Source of the DNA: Ariolimax columbianus
Lineage: Eukaryota; Mollusca; Gastropoda; Stylommatophora; Arionidae
DNA length: 64,000 bases
Direction: 5' to 3'
NCBI GenBank assembly: GCA_036924085.1
Contig: JAVGWX010000005.1
Coordinates: forward strand, 95,652,230 to 95,716,229
Shown here: positions 43,056 to 54,628 of the stretch, in pieces
Position numbering within the stretch: position 1 is the first letter of the stretch
How the letters are laid out: every line of letters begins with the position of its first letter
The notes under the pieces: generated by a model
Told to the model about the DNA's origin: nothing
Databases searched by the model: none
What the model saw: the letters and a program-made list of their open reading frames with translations, nothing else
Translations under genes and position numbers: made by a program

Positions 43056-43400
43056 CAATCCGGCGTTTGATCAAGTTTTCCGTCTCGTTGGGCGGGCGAC
43101 AGACACGGATGTTGTTCTCCTCTCCTGCATGATAGGATTTGCGCTCTGATTTTCCCCCGCATTTGCTCACATAGTTTAGCCGCCCAGTTAAGGCCATTGC
43201 CCGGGGGGTGGCACTGCTGTTCGTTAGCAGACTCTATGATTCATACGTGAGTTAGACAGTAGTGGGGTAACGAAGTAGGGTTAATGTCATCCTATTTTGC
43301 TAGGAAGTGACTGCCTCTTACTGCGAGGTGCTATCCCTTACTCACTCCTTTCCTATCTTTCTTGGGGACATTAAACATCATCATCATCATCATTATTATC
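43056..43400 (+). repeat. unclassified repeat with (ATC)n end
   Basis: Plus-strand sequence ending in GGGGACATTAAACATCATCA and more ATC (43363-43398), which looks like the 3' end of a retroposon. Its 5' part abuts the 5' end of the older LINE. No coding motif was seen. Confidence 0.35.
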
Positions 43401-43514
43401 CAACTGTAGGTGTGTACTTTAACTAGTTAGTCTTAAATACCAAATGAGGATCACACAAGAAATCAATGCCGTCACGAATTATTATTTTTTTTCCTTTAAG
43501 AATTTTGGTACAAT

Positions 43515-43690
43515 TTAACTGACATTCGTTTAACCAACATTCATTTTAACATGTTTTAAACTGACATTTGTTTAACTGACATTCGTTTAACTGACATTAG
43601 TTTAACTGCCAATTGCTTAAATGGCATTCTGGTAACTGAAATAAGTTTAACTGACATTCCAATAATAACATTCGTGTAAATGGCAAACCA
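43515..43690 (+). repeat. ~16-bp degenerate tandem repeat
   Basis: About ten copies of GTTTAACTGACATTC with substitutions. Confidence 0.85.
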
Positions 43691-44465
43691 TTGCCCACAT
43701 GCTGTCTTGATCCTCGAAAACATTAATTGTTTTCAAACTGACACAACAGAGACAATCTCATTCATTATTGAACTTTCTTGCAAGCAAAAACCATGAGTTC
43801 ATATTATCCTAAACTAATCCTATAGTCTCCTGTGATCGTCTGGCGTATGCTCTGCAGGTCCACAGATAATTCCCGCGCCCATTTAGTCCCGTCTGCTGAA
43901 AGTATCTCCATGTAACACGATAATAGAATGTCCTACTTTTAAAAAAATATTTCCCTGAAGATAATGCAAACGTCCCAGAAGATAATGCAAACTAAGTTTG
44001 ACACAATAATCTGGAGTTCCCTCCTGGTAAACATTCACAGTGTAAACATCAACAATCCAGGCCCAGATGCATGATACAAAATCAGCTGTTTATTCCAAAT
44101 ATTTTAAACTAAATTCACACTAATTCTAACATTTCTTTGGAAGCAAAAGGAGTAGAAACAGAGATGGAATTAACCTGGCAAAAACAAGTACAAACATCGA
44201 CTTGTAATTAACGGGCAAAAACAGAGAATAAAACGCCACAGGGAATTAAGGGCAAAAACCGTGAGTAAGCATCGATTTAGAATTAACTACAAAAAAAACA
44301 AAATTATTACAGTGGTATACATCCAGAGGAGAACAAATCCATTAAAAGCAACTGAATGAACTAAATGGCGCATTTGAGCAGTTTAATATGTACAATCAGC
44401 AAAACTAAAATGGACATTCTTGAAGGAAAAAATAAGGAAGTAATGAAAGTCAACAGAACAAGAAA
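43691..44465. other. no gene seen; degenerate ~50-bp repeat
   Basis: At 44140-44300, loosely repeated GGAATTAA...GGCAAAAAC...GAATAA...ATCGA units. A related degenerate array is present at 48720-48990. Confidence 0.45.
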
Positions 44466-44756
44466 GTCGCTCCATGTTCAAGTCAGAAACACAGACATTC
44501 CTTACTCTATGGAATGAATATACCTGAGAACCTTGTTAGTCACTCCAAGTTCAAGTCAGAAAACACAGACATTCCTTACTCTATGGAATAAATATATCTG
44601 AGAACCTTGTTAGCCACTCCAAGTTCAAGCGAGAAACACAGAACTTTCCTAACTCTATGGAATGAATATATCTGAGAACCTCGTTAGTCACTCCATGTTT
44701 AAGTGAGAAACACAGAAATTCCTTAAGTTTGGGAATGTATATATCTGAGAACCTTT
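44466..44756 (+). repeat. ~75-bp tandem repeat, ~4 copies
   Basis: Unit GTCACTCCAAGTTCAAGTCA plus GAAACACAGACATTCCTTAC, CTATGGAATGAATATATCTG and AGAACCTTGTTA. Copies are moderately diverged. Confidence 0.85.
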
Positions 44757-44924
44757 GTCGCTGTGATGTACATTAATAATGTTAAGAAGCATTTATGACG
44801 GCAGAATGAACATGGCGATAGAAGTGAAAGAGTAAATCTCCTAACATAACAGCTATCTTCGGTACTAAGACATTCAAACATCCCAATAAACAATGAAAGA
44901 CAGATAGTAAAGGATATATATTGG

Positions 44925-44995
44925 TACCACAGTGGTTAGTGCCTTGGCTTCACAGCCGAGCCAGCGGGGCTCGGTATCAAGTTGGTGAGGGATTT
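44925..44995 (+). repeat. tRNA-like head, degenerate
   Basis: GGTACCACAGTGGTTAGTGC, CTTCACAGCCG (anticodon-arm-like) and GGGGCTCGGTATCAAGT (weak B box). A decayed tRNA-derived retroposon head just upstream of the 47-bp array. Confidence 0.4.
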
Positions 44996-45059
44996 TTTCT
45001 CATCGTAAAACGGCTCCTGGTTTCGATCTATCCTCAAAGATTTGGAACGAGAATAATTT

Positions 45060-45206
45060 GTGAAAGTAAAATCGGCCGGCACGATGTTGAACACATTACC
45101 CGTAGTGTGAAAGTAAAGTCGGCCGGCACGATGTTGTACACATTACCCATAGTGTGAAAGTAAAGTCGGCCGGGACGATGTTGAACACATTACCCATAGT
45201 GTGAAA
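45060..45206 (+). repeat. 47-bp minisatellite, left of copy B
   Basis: Three units of GTGAAAGTAAAGTCGGCCGG plus CACGATGTTGAACACATTACCCATAGT. The last 24 bases (45183-45206) form the left target-site duplication of copy B. The array resumes at 47997-48112. Confidence 0.9.
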
Positions 45207-46396
45207 TTAAATGGCTCATTAAATCAGTCGAGGTTCCTTAGATGACACGATCCTACTTGGATAACTGTGGCAATTCTAGAGCTAATACATGCTCACCACG
45301 CTCCGACCCTCGCGGAAAGAGCACTTTTATTAGTTCAAAACCAATCGTCGTTTCCCCTCGCGAGGTTGCGGCGTCCCACTTGTGACTCTGGATAACTTTG
45401 AGCTTATCGCATGGCCTCATGGGCCGGCGACGCATCTTTCAAATGTCTGCCGTATCAAATGTCGATGGTACGTGATATGCCTACCATGTTTGTAACGGGT
45501 AACGGGGAATCTGGGTTCGATTCCGGAGAGAGAGCAAGAGAAACGGCTACCACATCCAAGGAAGGCAGCAGGCGCGCAACTTATCCACTCCCGACACGGG
45601 GAGGTAGTGACGAAAAATAACAATACGGGACTCTTTCGAGGCCCCGTAATTGGAATGAGTACACTTTAAACCCTTTAACGAGGATCTATTTTAGGGCAAG
45701 TCTGGTGCCAGCAGCCGCGGTAATTCCAGCTCCAATATCGTATATTAAAGTTGTTGCATTTAAAAAGCTCGTAGTTGGATCTCAGGCGCAGGCGGGCGGT
45801 CCGGCTTGCGCCGGTTCACTGCCCGTTGTTTCCTGCCCTACCGTCTGCCGGCTCTCTCCCGCGGGTGCTCTTCGCTGATCATTCCGGGTGGCCGGCGCGT
45901 TTACTTTGAAAAAATTAGAGTGTTCAAAGCAGACCTCGGCTGCCTGAACAATGGTGCATGGAATAATGGAATAGGACCTCGGTTCTACTTTGTTGGTTTT
46001 CGGAACTGGAGGTAATGATTAACAGGGACAAACGGGGGCATTCGTATTTCGGCGTTAGAGGTGAAATTCTTGGATCGCCGCAAGACGAGCTATTTCGATA
46101 GCATTTGTCAAGAATGTTTTCATTAATCAAGAACGAAAGTCAGAGGCGCGAAGACGATCAGTTACCGTCGTAGTTCTAACCATAAACGATGCCGACTAGC
46201 GATCCGCAGGAGTTGCTTCGATGACTCTGCGGGCAGCTTCCGGTAAACCAAAGTGTTTGGGTTCCGGTGGAAGTATGGTTGCAAAGCTGAAACTTAAAGA
46301 AATTGACGGAAGGGCACCACCAGGAGTGGGGCCTGCGGCTTAATTTGACTCAACACGGGAAAACAGTGAAATGACTGACAGGCCGAAAGCACTTTC
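45207..46396 (+). rRNA. 18S rRNA-derived segment, partial (copy B)
   Basis: Collinear with 18S from the ATGGCTCATTAAATCAGTCG block to GAAAGCACTTTC. It retains CCAGCAGCCGCGGTAATTCC and CCAGCTCCAATATCG, closer to canonical than copy A, and the same gastropod-type V4. It has independent substitutions (AAAGAAATTGACGG for AAAGGAATTGACGG), so the two copies decayed separately. Confidence 0.9.
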
Positions 46397-47229
46397 GTTG
46401 GGTCTAATATGGAACTGGTGCTGGATTTAGACCCTCAGAAATCTGGGGTTATGCTTTCTGTGGCTCGGTTGGTCTGCATTCAGTGTTTGATAAAGGAATT
46501 GACGGAACAGCACTATCAGGAGTGGAACCTGAGGTTTAAATTGACTAAGAAGCAAATACTGTAGAATAACTGACAAATCGAGAGCACTTTCGTTGGGTCT
46601 AATAGTGAACGTGTGCTGGTATTAGACCCACGGAAGACAGGTCAGTTGTACCCTCCTAATGAAAGAGCGTCTGCTACGGTAACCCTGCTTAACCCTACAT
46701 AAATCACAGGTTCTAGACACTTGGTCATTGACTGACTAAAAAGCCCTCTATTGATGCGTTGAGTCTAATAGTGAACGGGTGCTGGTATTAGACCCTCGGA
46801 AGACAGGTCAGTTTTACCCTACTAATGACAGAGCGTTGCTAAACTCGAGAGGAATCGCAAATCGCAGACATTTGGTCCACGTGCTAGGCTGATAAGCCAA
46901 CGGCGCAAGGCTACCATAGAAGGGATTACGGTCGAACGCCTCTAAGCCAGAATCCCGCCCTAAATCTCAGCACCATTGCGATTGGAGGCTACGATAGAAT
47001 TGGGATCTGGGAATTCGTGTCCCAGCCCGACCCGGTCGAGCCGCAGAAAGAGATCTCTGCCGTCCGCCGATCAAAGGGGGCGGGAATCTGCCCGATATTC
47101 ATGCCATGCGGCGTGGAGGTGTGAAACCATTAGTAGAAGACGTAGTTCTCGGTCGGGGTGTCGTAAGCAGTAGAGCAGCCACCTCAATGCGAACTGTTGA
47201 GACGCAACTCTTGATCATGAGATATGTCC
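46397..47229 (+). rRNA. 28S rRNA 3'-end-derived segment (copy B, first block)
   Basis: Same 18S-to-28S switch as copy A (GCACTTTCGTTGGGTCTAAT), a second 18S piece at about 46493 (AAAGGAATTGACGGAACAGC), then GTGAACGGGTGCTGGTATTA, GACAGGTCAGTTTTACCCTA, GGCTGATAAGCCAACGGCGC, CGCCTCTAAGCCAGAATCCC, GGTCGAGCCGCAGAAAGAGA, CTCGGTCGGGGTGTCGTAAG and TAGAGCAGCCACCTCAATGC, ending near GAGATATGTC. Confidence 0.85.
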
Positions 47230-47295
47230 GCACACCAGGCGAACAACATGTCCGTGCCATTACCAGGCTTGTCCCCTGGTTAAATGCACTCCTTC

Positions 47296-47496
47296 GAGGG
47301 TAATCGCAGGTCGCTGACATTTGGTCCACGTACTTGGCTGATAAGCCAATGATGCGAAGCTACCACCTGAGGGACTACGGCCGAACGCCTCTAAGCCAGA
47401 ATCCGGCCCTAAATCTCAGCACCGCTGTGATGGGAGGCCACGATATGGTTGGGACCTGGGGCTCACGTCCCAGCCCGACCCGGTCGAGCTGCAGAA
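47296..47496 (+). rRNA. 28S rRNA second partial block (copy B only)
   Basis: A repeat of the GGTCCACGTACTTGGCTGAT to GGTCGAGCTGCAGAAA interval of 28S. It is absent at this place in copy A, so it arose in the copy B lineage or was lost from A. Confidence 0.8.
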
Positions 47497-47996
47497 ATGC
47501 ACCTGGCCAAATGCACTCCTGCCTCGCTCTTTATCTCTGTCTGCTATCAGCCATCCAATGGACGCAGAAGAGATGCAGTCCAGCGGACATTGCACCTCTG
47601 CCCTATTGTGACAACGTTCCAGGTGGCGGGGAATGCTAGGCGTGCCATCACTGCAGATGAGCCGAGAAAATAAAGGGAGCAAAGAGATACCTCACTCACA
47701 TGCACATGCTACGTTTATGGCAGGACGTGACGATCCTGAGATCCATCATTTCATATCATTGCCAAACCCTATAGACACGACTAGGGAAGACTCGTTAGTC
47801 CTGCAAGACAACTTCCCTAAGAGAGACAACTCTGACCAAAAACAACTGCTGTCTTGCAGATAGGCTGGGGACAGCCAAAGGCTAAGGAGGGCATCCCTAC
47901 AGAAACAGCTATTGAAATCGGATGCACTGAGCCACAGGCTTAACAAAATAAAACAGTGCAACGTAAATATCGCTGTAAATAGCGTACGATGAAGAA

Positions 47997-48112
47997 GAAC
48001 ACATTACCCATAGTGTGAAAGTAAAGTCGGCCAGCACTATGTTGAACACATTACCCATAGTGTGAAAGTAAAGTCGGCCGGCACGATGTTGAACACATTA
48101 CCCATAGTGTGC
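47997..48112 (+). repeat. 47-bp minisatellite, right of copy B
   Basis: Begins with the 24-bp target-site duplication (47997-48020) and continues for about two more units of the array seen at 45060. Confidence 0.9.
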
Positions 48113-48194
48113 CGTTGGTCCAGACAAATATAGATATAGCACCATATTCCCAAAATGCCATAATGGCGTGTTGACGGGATCTTGACATGTATTT

Positions 48195-48375
48195 CATATA
48201 ACTGCGTTCGTTTTCAATCTCCGGCTACTAAGCCCTAAACAGGGCTTTGTAAGTAGCAGAATGTAATCCGGAGAACGGAATCCATTGTCTCTCTAGCTTA
48301 CAGTTTGACTGCGATATTTACACCTTTCGGTACGACACATCCGTCTTCGACAGGACATGTGTTTTAACTATACAT
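48195..48375 (-). mobile_element. SINE alpha, truncated, minus strand
   Basis: Shares GTTCGTTTTCAATCTCCGGC, AGTAGCAGAATGTAATCCGG, GAACGGAATCCATTGT and ACACATCCGTCTTCGAC with the other alpha copies on the opposite strand. Confidence 0.7.
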
Positions 48376-49475
48376 AACAACTTTCTGTTATAAATTGTAG
48401 GCATGTACCTGGACCAGGAAACAGAAATGAAAGAGCTCAACATATATGTGCGAGGATAGGTGAGAATCACAAGAAATTAAGAAATCCGTCTAAAATGGAA
48501 GCAAAACAATCATTAACGTGTGTAGATGGACAGAGAACTCAACGGTTTGATATTATGACAAGAATAGCTGCATACCTTCCAGCCGCTTAAGTCTATAACA
48601 CAAGGCAGCAAGGCACACAATAGAGGATTATAGCTCCTCGCAGCAAGAAACAACGTAAGTGGACAATATGAGATAATATAAGATGAGATAAGAAAACAAA
48701 TATTAACAATGAATATATAAAGACCTGGAATTCACGGATAACAATCGAGAATAAACAGCTACCTGGAATTATGAGTACAAACAGAACGAAATCAACAACA
48801 TCGAATTCACGGAAAGAAAAATACAAAAAATGTCATCGACCTGGAATTAAGGTAGAAAACTAAGAATAAGCAGGAACGCGAAATTAACAAACACAAAAAT
48901 ATCAACAGCAGCCTAGAATCAGGAAGTAAAAGCTCACATAATCAGCAACGTCGAATTATGAAGCAAACCTATTTATAATCAACGATCTGGAATTTGAAAT
49001 AAAAAACAGATCTAATTTCCTACTGCTCGACTCCGTTTCTATATATGTTTGCTATTGATTGGATTATTAGATAGGTCACATTTCTCTCAACGGAAATCAT
49101 ATTATTTGGCTCTTTAGGAAACAACCTTATAATCTGAACGTTATTGATTATGGCTTTTCTGTTCCTTGGTCGCGATTCCCCTCATCATATATGTAATATA
49201 CTTTCTGTGATATCCAGACAAATACAGTGTGGCAAAACATTTGGAAAACCCGCTTACAGGATATGTAGTCATTCTTCTGCCTTGATAGTCGACACAGTTT
49301 GTGGTACTAGTTTCGATGTCACTTTACGTAAATAAACGGCATCGAGGTGTTGTCATAGCGCTGGGAAAATGATGGAAATAAAAGGAAAATACGAGAGGTC
49401 CTCTACGAAATTGGGAACGTTCTACTCCAATGTCTTGTCTGGCTCTGTACCCTGGGGGGATAAAGAAAGATTATA
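48376..49475. other. no gene seen; AT-rich with degenerate repeats
   Basis: 48720-48990 holds loosely repeated CTGGAATTA...AAAAACAGA...AATAA units like those at 44140-44300. No coding signal. Confidence 0.45.
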
Positions 49476-49479
49476 CTAG

Positions 49480-49870
49480 AAAAGTTTAAACTTTTCCACA
49501 ACGGATGCCTACGTCGAATAGAGAGTTTGAAATGGTATGATAGGTGCACTAACGCAGGGACCTATGACCGGGCACATCCCAGTGGCGCTTAAGGTAAGGC
49601 GCTAGCGTCGGGTCAGGCATATATTACCGAAGCTTGCTGATTGTGTTACCAGATAGTTTCCTATCTGGAATCCGCAGGGCACGACACATTGGAGCAGACC
49701 TAGACATAGAAAAAGAAGAGAACATGAAAGAAAAGACGGCGTTTTCAGAGTTTAAAGAGTTGCACAAGATAGACAAAAGTGACGAATATTTGTTGAAGAT
49801 CTAGGTTCCACGGTGAGATAGCACCGAGAGGAGCTACGAGGTTTTCATTGATTGAAATACATGGAATTAC
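49480..49870 (+). pseudogene. LINE 3' end fragment
   Basis: Broken plus-strand translation gives LFHNGCLRRIESLKWYD, WNPQGTTHWSRPRHRKREHE, VAQDRQK, RIFVEDLG and HREELRGF, the usual order at the C terminus of RTE/CR1-like ORFs. It ends near TTCATTGATTGAAAT, a reduced (TTGA)n tail. Same group as 9246-9562. Confidence 0.65.
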
Positions 49871-50039
49871 CTGAGCAAGATTTGAAGCGAAACAGTCAAA
49901 TCTGAATTATTGAATGTGACAGTAAATAAAGCAAAATGCTGTACAGGAACCTTTATGGACACCAACAAACTTAGGTTGTTCAATAGATAATAAACGAAAT
50001 GGTAAACTAATAAATTATCAAACCTGAACACAAATAATG

Positions 50040-50270
50040 TGATAATAGCATTCATGATTGGACAAGACAATCAAGAACAAAATGAGGATGGGGAGAATAC
50101 GCTTATTCTTGATAGGACACATGTTAAGGAAACATGTTGGCAGAATTGTAGGGCAGTCTCTGTTCTGGAATCCACAAGGTAAGATAAATACGTATAGACG
50201 ATAACACACAAGGAGATGAAAGCTTCAGACAGACATCATAGAGATAAGGAAGACATTGGGAGAATTGAAC
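50040..50270 (+). pseudogene. LINE 3' end fragment
   Basis: Plus-strand phrases KMRMGRIRLFLIGHMLRK and SLFWNPQGKINTYRR match the GHVLRM and WNPQGKRxRGRP blocks of LINE C termini. Short and frameshifted. Confidence 0.6.
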
Positions 50271-50379
50271 CAGGTGACATTCTTCCTCGACTTATTGTGT
50301 TCGCTTATTGATTTGTCCACTATCCCATGAATTTTCGTGATGAATTCGAAACTTGTCTGAATCTCATATTAAGCTTCCT

Positions 50380-51060
50380 ACATCTTTGAGTTTAGTGTTG
50401 AGATATTTGACCAGTGATTCTTCCTCAAATGGCTATATAGCGTATAGTCCAATAAAACATGCTCTACCGTTTGTTCGTTCAGTTCCCACGCGCACAATTA
50501 TGTCGCAACAGTCGAAGCCTGTACAACTGTTTACTTAGTCTGTTATGGCCTGTCCAGAGACGAAGAATAGTGATCTGTCCTTGCCGTTCAAGGGTGCGGA
50601 AGCTGTTGTAGGGCAGGCTCTCAACTCTTCTAATATCATGTATATCACTTGTTCTCAAAGTATCTGATTTAACTGCCTTCCTGTTCACATTATCCTACTA
50701 TTTTTTGCAAGCATGTCTGCATTTCATTACCAGGTACACCACAGTGGGAGGATAACCGCTGAAGTAAGGTTCGTTTACTGGCAGCTACCCTACTTAGCTC
50801 ATTCTTCAGATGTGGGAGTTTACGACCCTTGAGAGCTGGCAGTGCATATAATGTGTCTGTGAAGACAACTACCTGACGACAGTGGAAATGGCTATTTTAT
50901 GTCATATTAGCAGCTTGCTCCAGAACTTTAACCTCAGCTGTATAGTTGGAACAGAATTTACCAGTGGTAATACACATTGTCTCACATTAGTTTGCAGGAA
51001 ACGAGACAAAGATACTGGAATCTTCATTTTTAACAGCGTTTGTTGCTCACCCACCTTGTA
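50380..51060 (-). pseudogene. LINE RNase H and C-terminal fragment
   Basis: Minus strand, high to low coordinate: a VLEQAANM segment, VVVFTDTLYALPALKGRKL (RNase H third motif), LSSHCGVPGNEM (final motif), then QITILRLWTGHNRLSKQLYR and TEQTVEHVLLDYTLY. This resembles the RNase H and C terminus of the copy A LINE but is clearly diverged and broken. Confidence 0.7.
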
Positions 51061-51199
51061 GCAATGTAGCTCATGACACGAGGACATGACGTGTAGATGA
51101 TAAAACGTCAATAAACATCTGTTTCTAACCTCAAGCAACATGGTTTTTTAGCCTACATGGTTGTTTTTTGTCCTTATTGATATATTTTCACACTAAAGA

Positions 51200-51625
51200 C
51201 ATGAACATTTTGGACGAATGTAATGTCAAACTTGGAATGTTACTTGGAAAGATACAAAGGGGCTGTAGGAAACAGGGGTGGATAATATCTTTAGACCTCA
51301 TACTTCCAGGGGCTCATGTGGATCTACTGTCCTTGCCATACTGGGGTTCATGGCAACGAAAGAGCTGAAATTGTGACATCTAAAGCACCCATCATGAGCA
51401 AATAAGATATGGATAGGGGTGACAGTTTAAAGTATATCAATGTCCACCTGTGGGCGAAGACAGCACAGTAGATGAATCAGGAATACACAGACTAGTGTAT
51501 GGAAATCAGACGTGGTTTGAGCGAAGGCGGGTGCAGGAATAGACGAAGCAGGAGAGCGTATAACCAACGAGCGACAGGAACCGTCAGTAGAGAAACTGAG
51601 GAGTTGAGAGTAAGCCCGGAGTGCA
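51200..51625 (+). pseudogene. LINE RNase H fragment, plus strand
   Basis: Plus-strand WIYCPCHTGVHGNERAEIV matches the final RNase H motif (CxGHxGVxGNERAD). It is followed by SKAPIMSK, MDRGDSLKYI, and then MEIRRGLSEGGCRNRRSRRA with YNQRATGTVSRET, a C-terminal pattern of another mollusc LINE group. It is distinct from the element at 50380, which lies in the opposite orientation. Confidence 0.6.
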
Positions 51626-51865
51626 GTGAAGTCGACCCTAGTAACAGAACAGTGAAGCTGATCCTAGGATCAAAACAGTGAAGCTGATCCTAGGATCAAA
51701 ACAGTGAAGCCGATCCTAGGATCAGAACAGTGAAGCTGATCCTAGGATCAGAACAGTGAAGCTGATCCTAGGATCAAAACAGTGAAGCTGATCCTAGGAT
51801 CAAAACAGTGAAGCTGATCCTAGAAACAGAACAGTGAAGCCGATCCTAGAAACAGAACAGTACAA
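51626..51865 (+). repeat. 26-bp tandem repeat with perfect palindrome, ~9 copies
   Basis: Unit CAGTGAAGCTGATCCTAGGA plus TCAAAA. Most units contain the 14-bp perfect palindrome TGATCCTAGGATCA. The last two carry TCCTAGAAACAGAA and lose it. Confidence 0.95.
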
Positions 51866-53165
51866 AATATAAACGGGTATCGTTATACGCGAGAATCGTC
51901 GTGCAAAGCCGGGGTCTGCAAGGGGAGGCAAGAAATGTAACACGATAACCAGCACGTCATATTATAAGAGCCGTCTAAAAAGGATTGGGCATTAGGTGTT
52001 TAACCTTTTATGAAGAAACTTTTGACCACAAGAAAAGAAAAGAAATACCTCCGTATCCTACGATAGACGAAACGGGAGTAAGTAAAGTAAGACTAAGGAT
52101 GCTGGGCATGGGGCCTGCTATTTTCGTCCTGAAGTAACTAAAGACACGCGCAATAAAAGTGGACTTATACACCTCCTGGTAGAAGAGGAGCGACTAAGGC
52201 ATTAAGTAAATGTGCGTGTATATATATGTGTGTTCGTGTTGGATGAGATAGAAAGTATGTTCGCATGTGTATATGCTTGATGCATATCCGCGTGTGTTTG
52301 TGCGAGTGTATATGTCGCTATCTCAGAGTGACATGCAGGAGCCATTAGAGTAGAAAGGGGGAGGGGGAAGAGGCCAGAGATAATGCAGCCTATTCTGCAG
52401 GCGTGCCTGGATCCCTCCAAAATATTTTGTTCCAATCCATATTTTAATCTTTCTAAGAAATATGCATCAGCTTGGGGCTTCTTGATCAAAGGCGACGGGT
52501 TCAGAACGTCAGTAAGGAAAATATTGATTTTCTGTTGAGAGTGAACTAAAAACTTTGCCTCAACACTGTACCGCAACTCAGTGGACAAGCAGACTTTGAT
52601 TCTTAACCATATGAGGATTTACACTGTCATTATAGTTTTCTATGGAAGGAGACCCAGACAGTGCTTTACTAACCACGGCTTCACTTTCCTTTGGACTCCC
52701 GTCTCTTCGTTTGATTATCTGTTGTTGTATAATACCTTTAATTGAATGCCACCACCTTTTCCCTGTCAGTGTTAGCCTGTAAAGAAGAACTAAACAGAAC
52801 AGGTAACTCCTTGTTAGTGTATGCATGAGATACGTGGGTTTATGAACTCGCTCTATCTTCTACATTAAGAATGACAGAGCGAAACATAATTTACTCTTTC
52901 TCAAGAAATGTAGCTCGGACTCTGGCACAGGGAAAAAGGGGCGGGGGCGGGGGGGGAGCATTTAGGAAGACAGGAGAAAGGGAAAAGGAGGGGGGGGGGG
53001 GATTAGACGACGCTGGCCTTGAAGAAATTCCAGGCAGAGTGACAAGAAAATTGATCGCTGGACAAATATTTTACATTAAATTTGCAGGACTCTGTAAACA
53101 TGAAATGTGGAATAGCTGCTTGGAAACTCAAGAAAAGAAATGCCGGTAGCATGAGAGCTTTATTG
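51866..53165. other. no gene seen; two poly-G tracts
   Basis: G-rich runs at about 52935-52958 and 52988-53001. An open frame on the minus strand (52202-52588) shows no recognisable domain. Confidence 0.4.
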
Positions 53166-53167
53166 AT

Positions 53168-53205
53168 ATATATATATATAGAGAGAGAGAGATAGAGAGA
53201 GAGGA
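53168..53205 (+). repeat. (TA)n/(GA)n microsatellite
   Basis: TATATATATATA followed by GAGAGAGAGA with one GATA interruption. Confidence 0.95.
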
Positions 53206-53209
53206 TAAT

Positions 53210-54045
53210 TATAAAGTGTGCATGCTATAGTATAATTTGAAAGAGTACACGCCATATTGCATAATAAGAAATTGTTCATTGTATTATTTAGCATAGTTAT
53301 AAAATGGCCACCACATCAATTATCATATTTAGAAAGTACCCACACAGTATAGTAAAATTATAAAATGGTCATGATATACAACATAATTATACAGTGTCCG
53401 TCAAATCATCAATCATCTTTATTCCGGCCGTTTGTCCGTCCACGTTGTTTGTCAGCACGCGTATTGCCGGCCAATGTGTCAAAACAACCAAGCGTCAGTC
53501 TGAACATCAAAACAGAAGCCACATGTGTTATTTGTTGACAACAATGTCACCTAAAACGTCAATGATATTTCATATAAAAATTAGATTTACTGTTGTTAGT
53601 TTTTTATTGTTTAATTATATTAGTTTTCATGTGATGAAAATGTATGCGCTAAGAAATCAACATGAGACGTTTCTTCTCAAAAATCAATTAATAAAACATG
53701 TGACTTTTAACCTCTCGGTTGGCGTCATGAGACCTTGTTGCCACGGATCAGTGAATCAAATTTTGAAATCCTTAGATCGCTAGTTCCAATCCGGCTCCCA
53801 GTTTTCCAAAGTTTCATGTTTAAGAACTTCACAAAGTCAAATAAAAATATTTTGGTTGATCGCCATTATTTGCATAAATTAGCATAAATCGAAAATGTCC
53901 ATGTTAGATAGCATCATTAGAAGAAAGTGCAGTGTTGCATAATTCGAAAAGGACCATGTTAAATAGCATCATTAGAAAGTGCAGTGTTGCATAATTTGAA
54001 GGTTTTATTAGTACATAATATAAATGTGTCCATCTTCCATGAGGA
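53210..54045. other. AT-rich sequence with degenerate ~55-60-bp repeats
   Basis: ATAATT-(T)ATAAA-GTG/GTC units recur at 53210-53400. A ~60-bp duplication (CCATGTTAGATAGCATCATT ... GTGCAGTGTTGCATAATT) lies at 53898-54000. No gene was recognised in 53400-53800. Confidence 0.5.
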
Positions 54046-54046
54046 C

Positions 54047-54628
54047 TGCCAACATAATCTTGTTGCCATACTGCAACATAATCTTGTTGCCATACTGCAA
54101 CATAATCTTGTTGCCATACTGCAACATAATCTTGTTGCCATACTGCAACATAATCTTGTTGCCATACTGCAACATAATCTTGTTGCCATACTGCAACATA
54201 ATCTTGTTGCCATACTGCAACATAATCTTGTTGCCATACTGCAACATAATCTTTGTTGCCATACTGCAACATAATCTTGTTGCCATACTGCAACATAATC
54301 TTGTTGCCATACTGCAACATAATCTTGTTGCCATACTGCAACATAATCTTGTTGCCATACTGCAACATAATCTTGTTGCCATACTGCAACATAATCTTGA
54401 TGCCATACTGCAACATAATCTTGTTGCCATACTGCAACATAATCTTGTTGCCCTACTGCAACATAATCTTGTTGCCATACTGCAACATAATCTTGTTGCC
54501 ATACTGCAACATAATCTTGTTGCCATACTGCAACATAATCTTGTTGCCATACTGTAACATAATCTTGTTGCCATACTGCAACATAATCTTGTTGCCATAC
54601 TGCAACATAATCGTGTTGCAATAATGCA
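54047..54628 (+). repeat. 24-bp minisatellite, ~24 copies
   Basis: Almost identical units CATAATCTTGTTGCCATACT plus GCAA. Because 24 is divisible by three and the unit lacks stops in several frames, both strands show long repetitive open frames, which I do not consider genes. Confidence 0.95.

Larger units (their letters stand above)
45207..47996 (+). mobile_element. rDNA-headed non-autonomous retroposon, copy B
   Basis: A 2,790-bp insertion flanked by a perfect 24-bp target-site duplication (45183-45206 and 47997-48020). It starts within 18S at TTAAATGGCTCATTAAATC, about 70-90 nt into the gene, so it is 5'-truncated relative to copy A. The order is the same as copy A: 18S, fused 28S with the same repeated junction, 28S 3' end. 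It then adds a second partial 28S block (47296-47496), the shared spacer, and the LINE 5' domain up to CAGTGCAACGTAAATATC. It jumps straight to the LINE 3' end (AGCGTACGATGAAGAAG). There is no coding capacity. It looks like a deletion derivative mobilised in trans by an element like copy A. Confidence 0.85.

Noticed and set aside
51626..51865. CRISPR-like palindromic repeat array
   Set aside because: No unique spacers: the full 26-bp unit is repeated.
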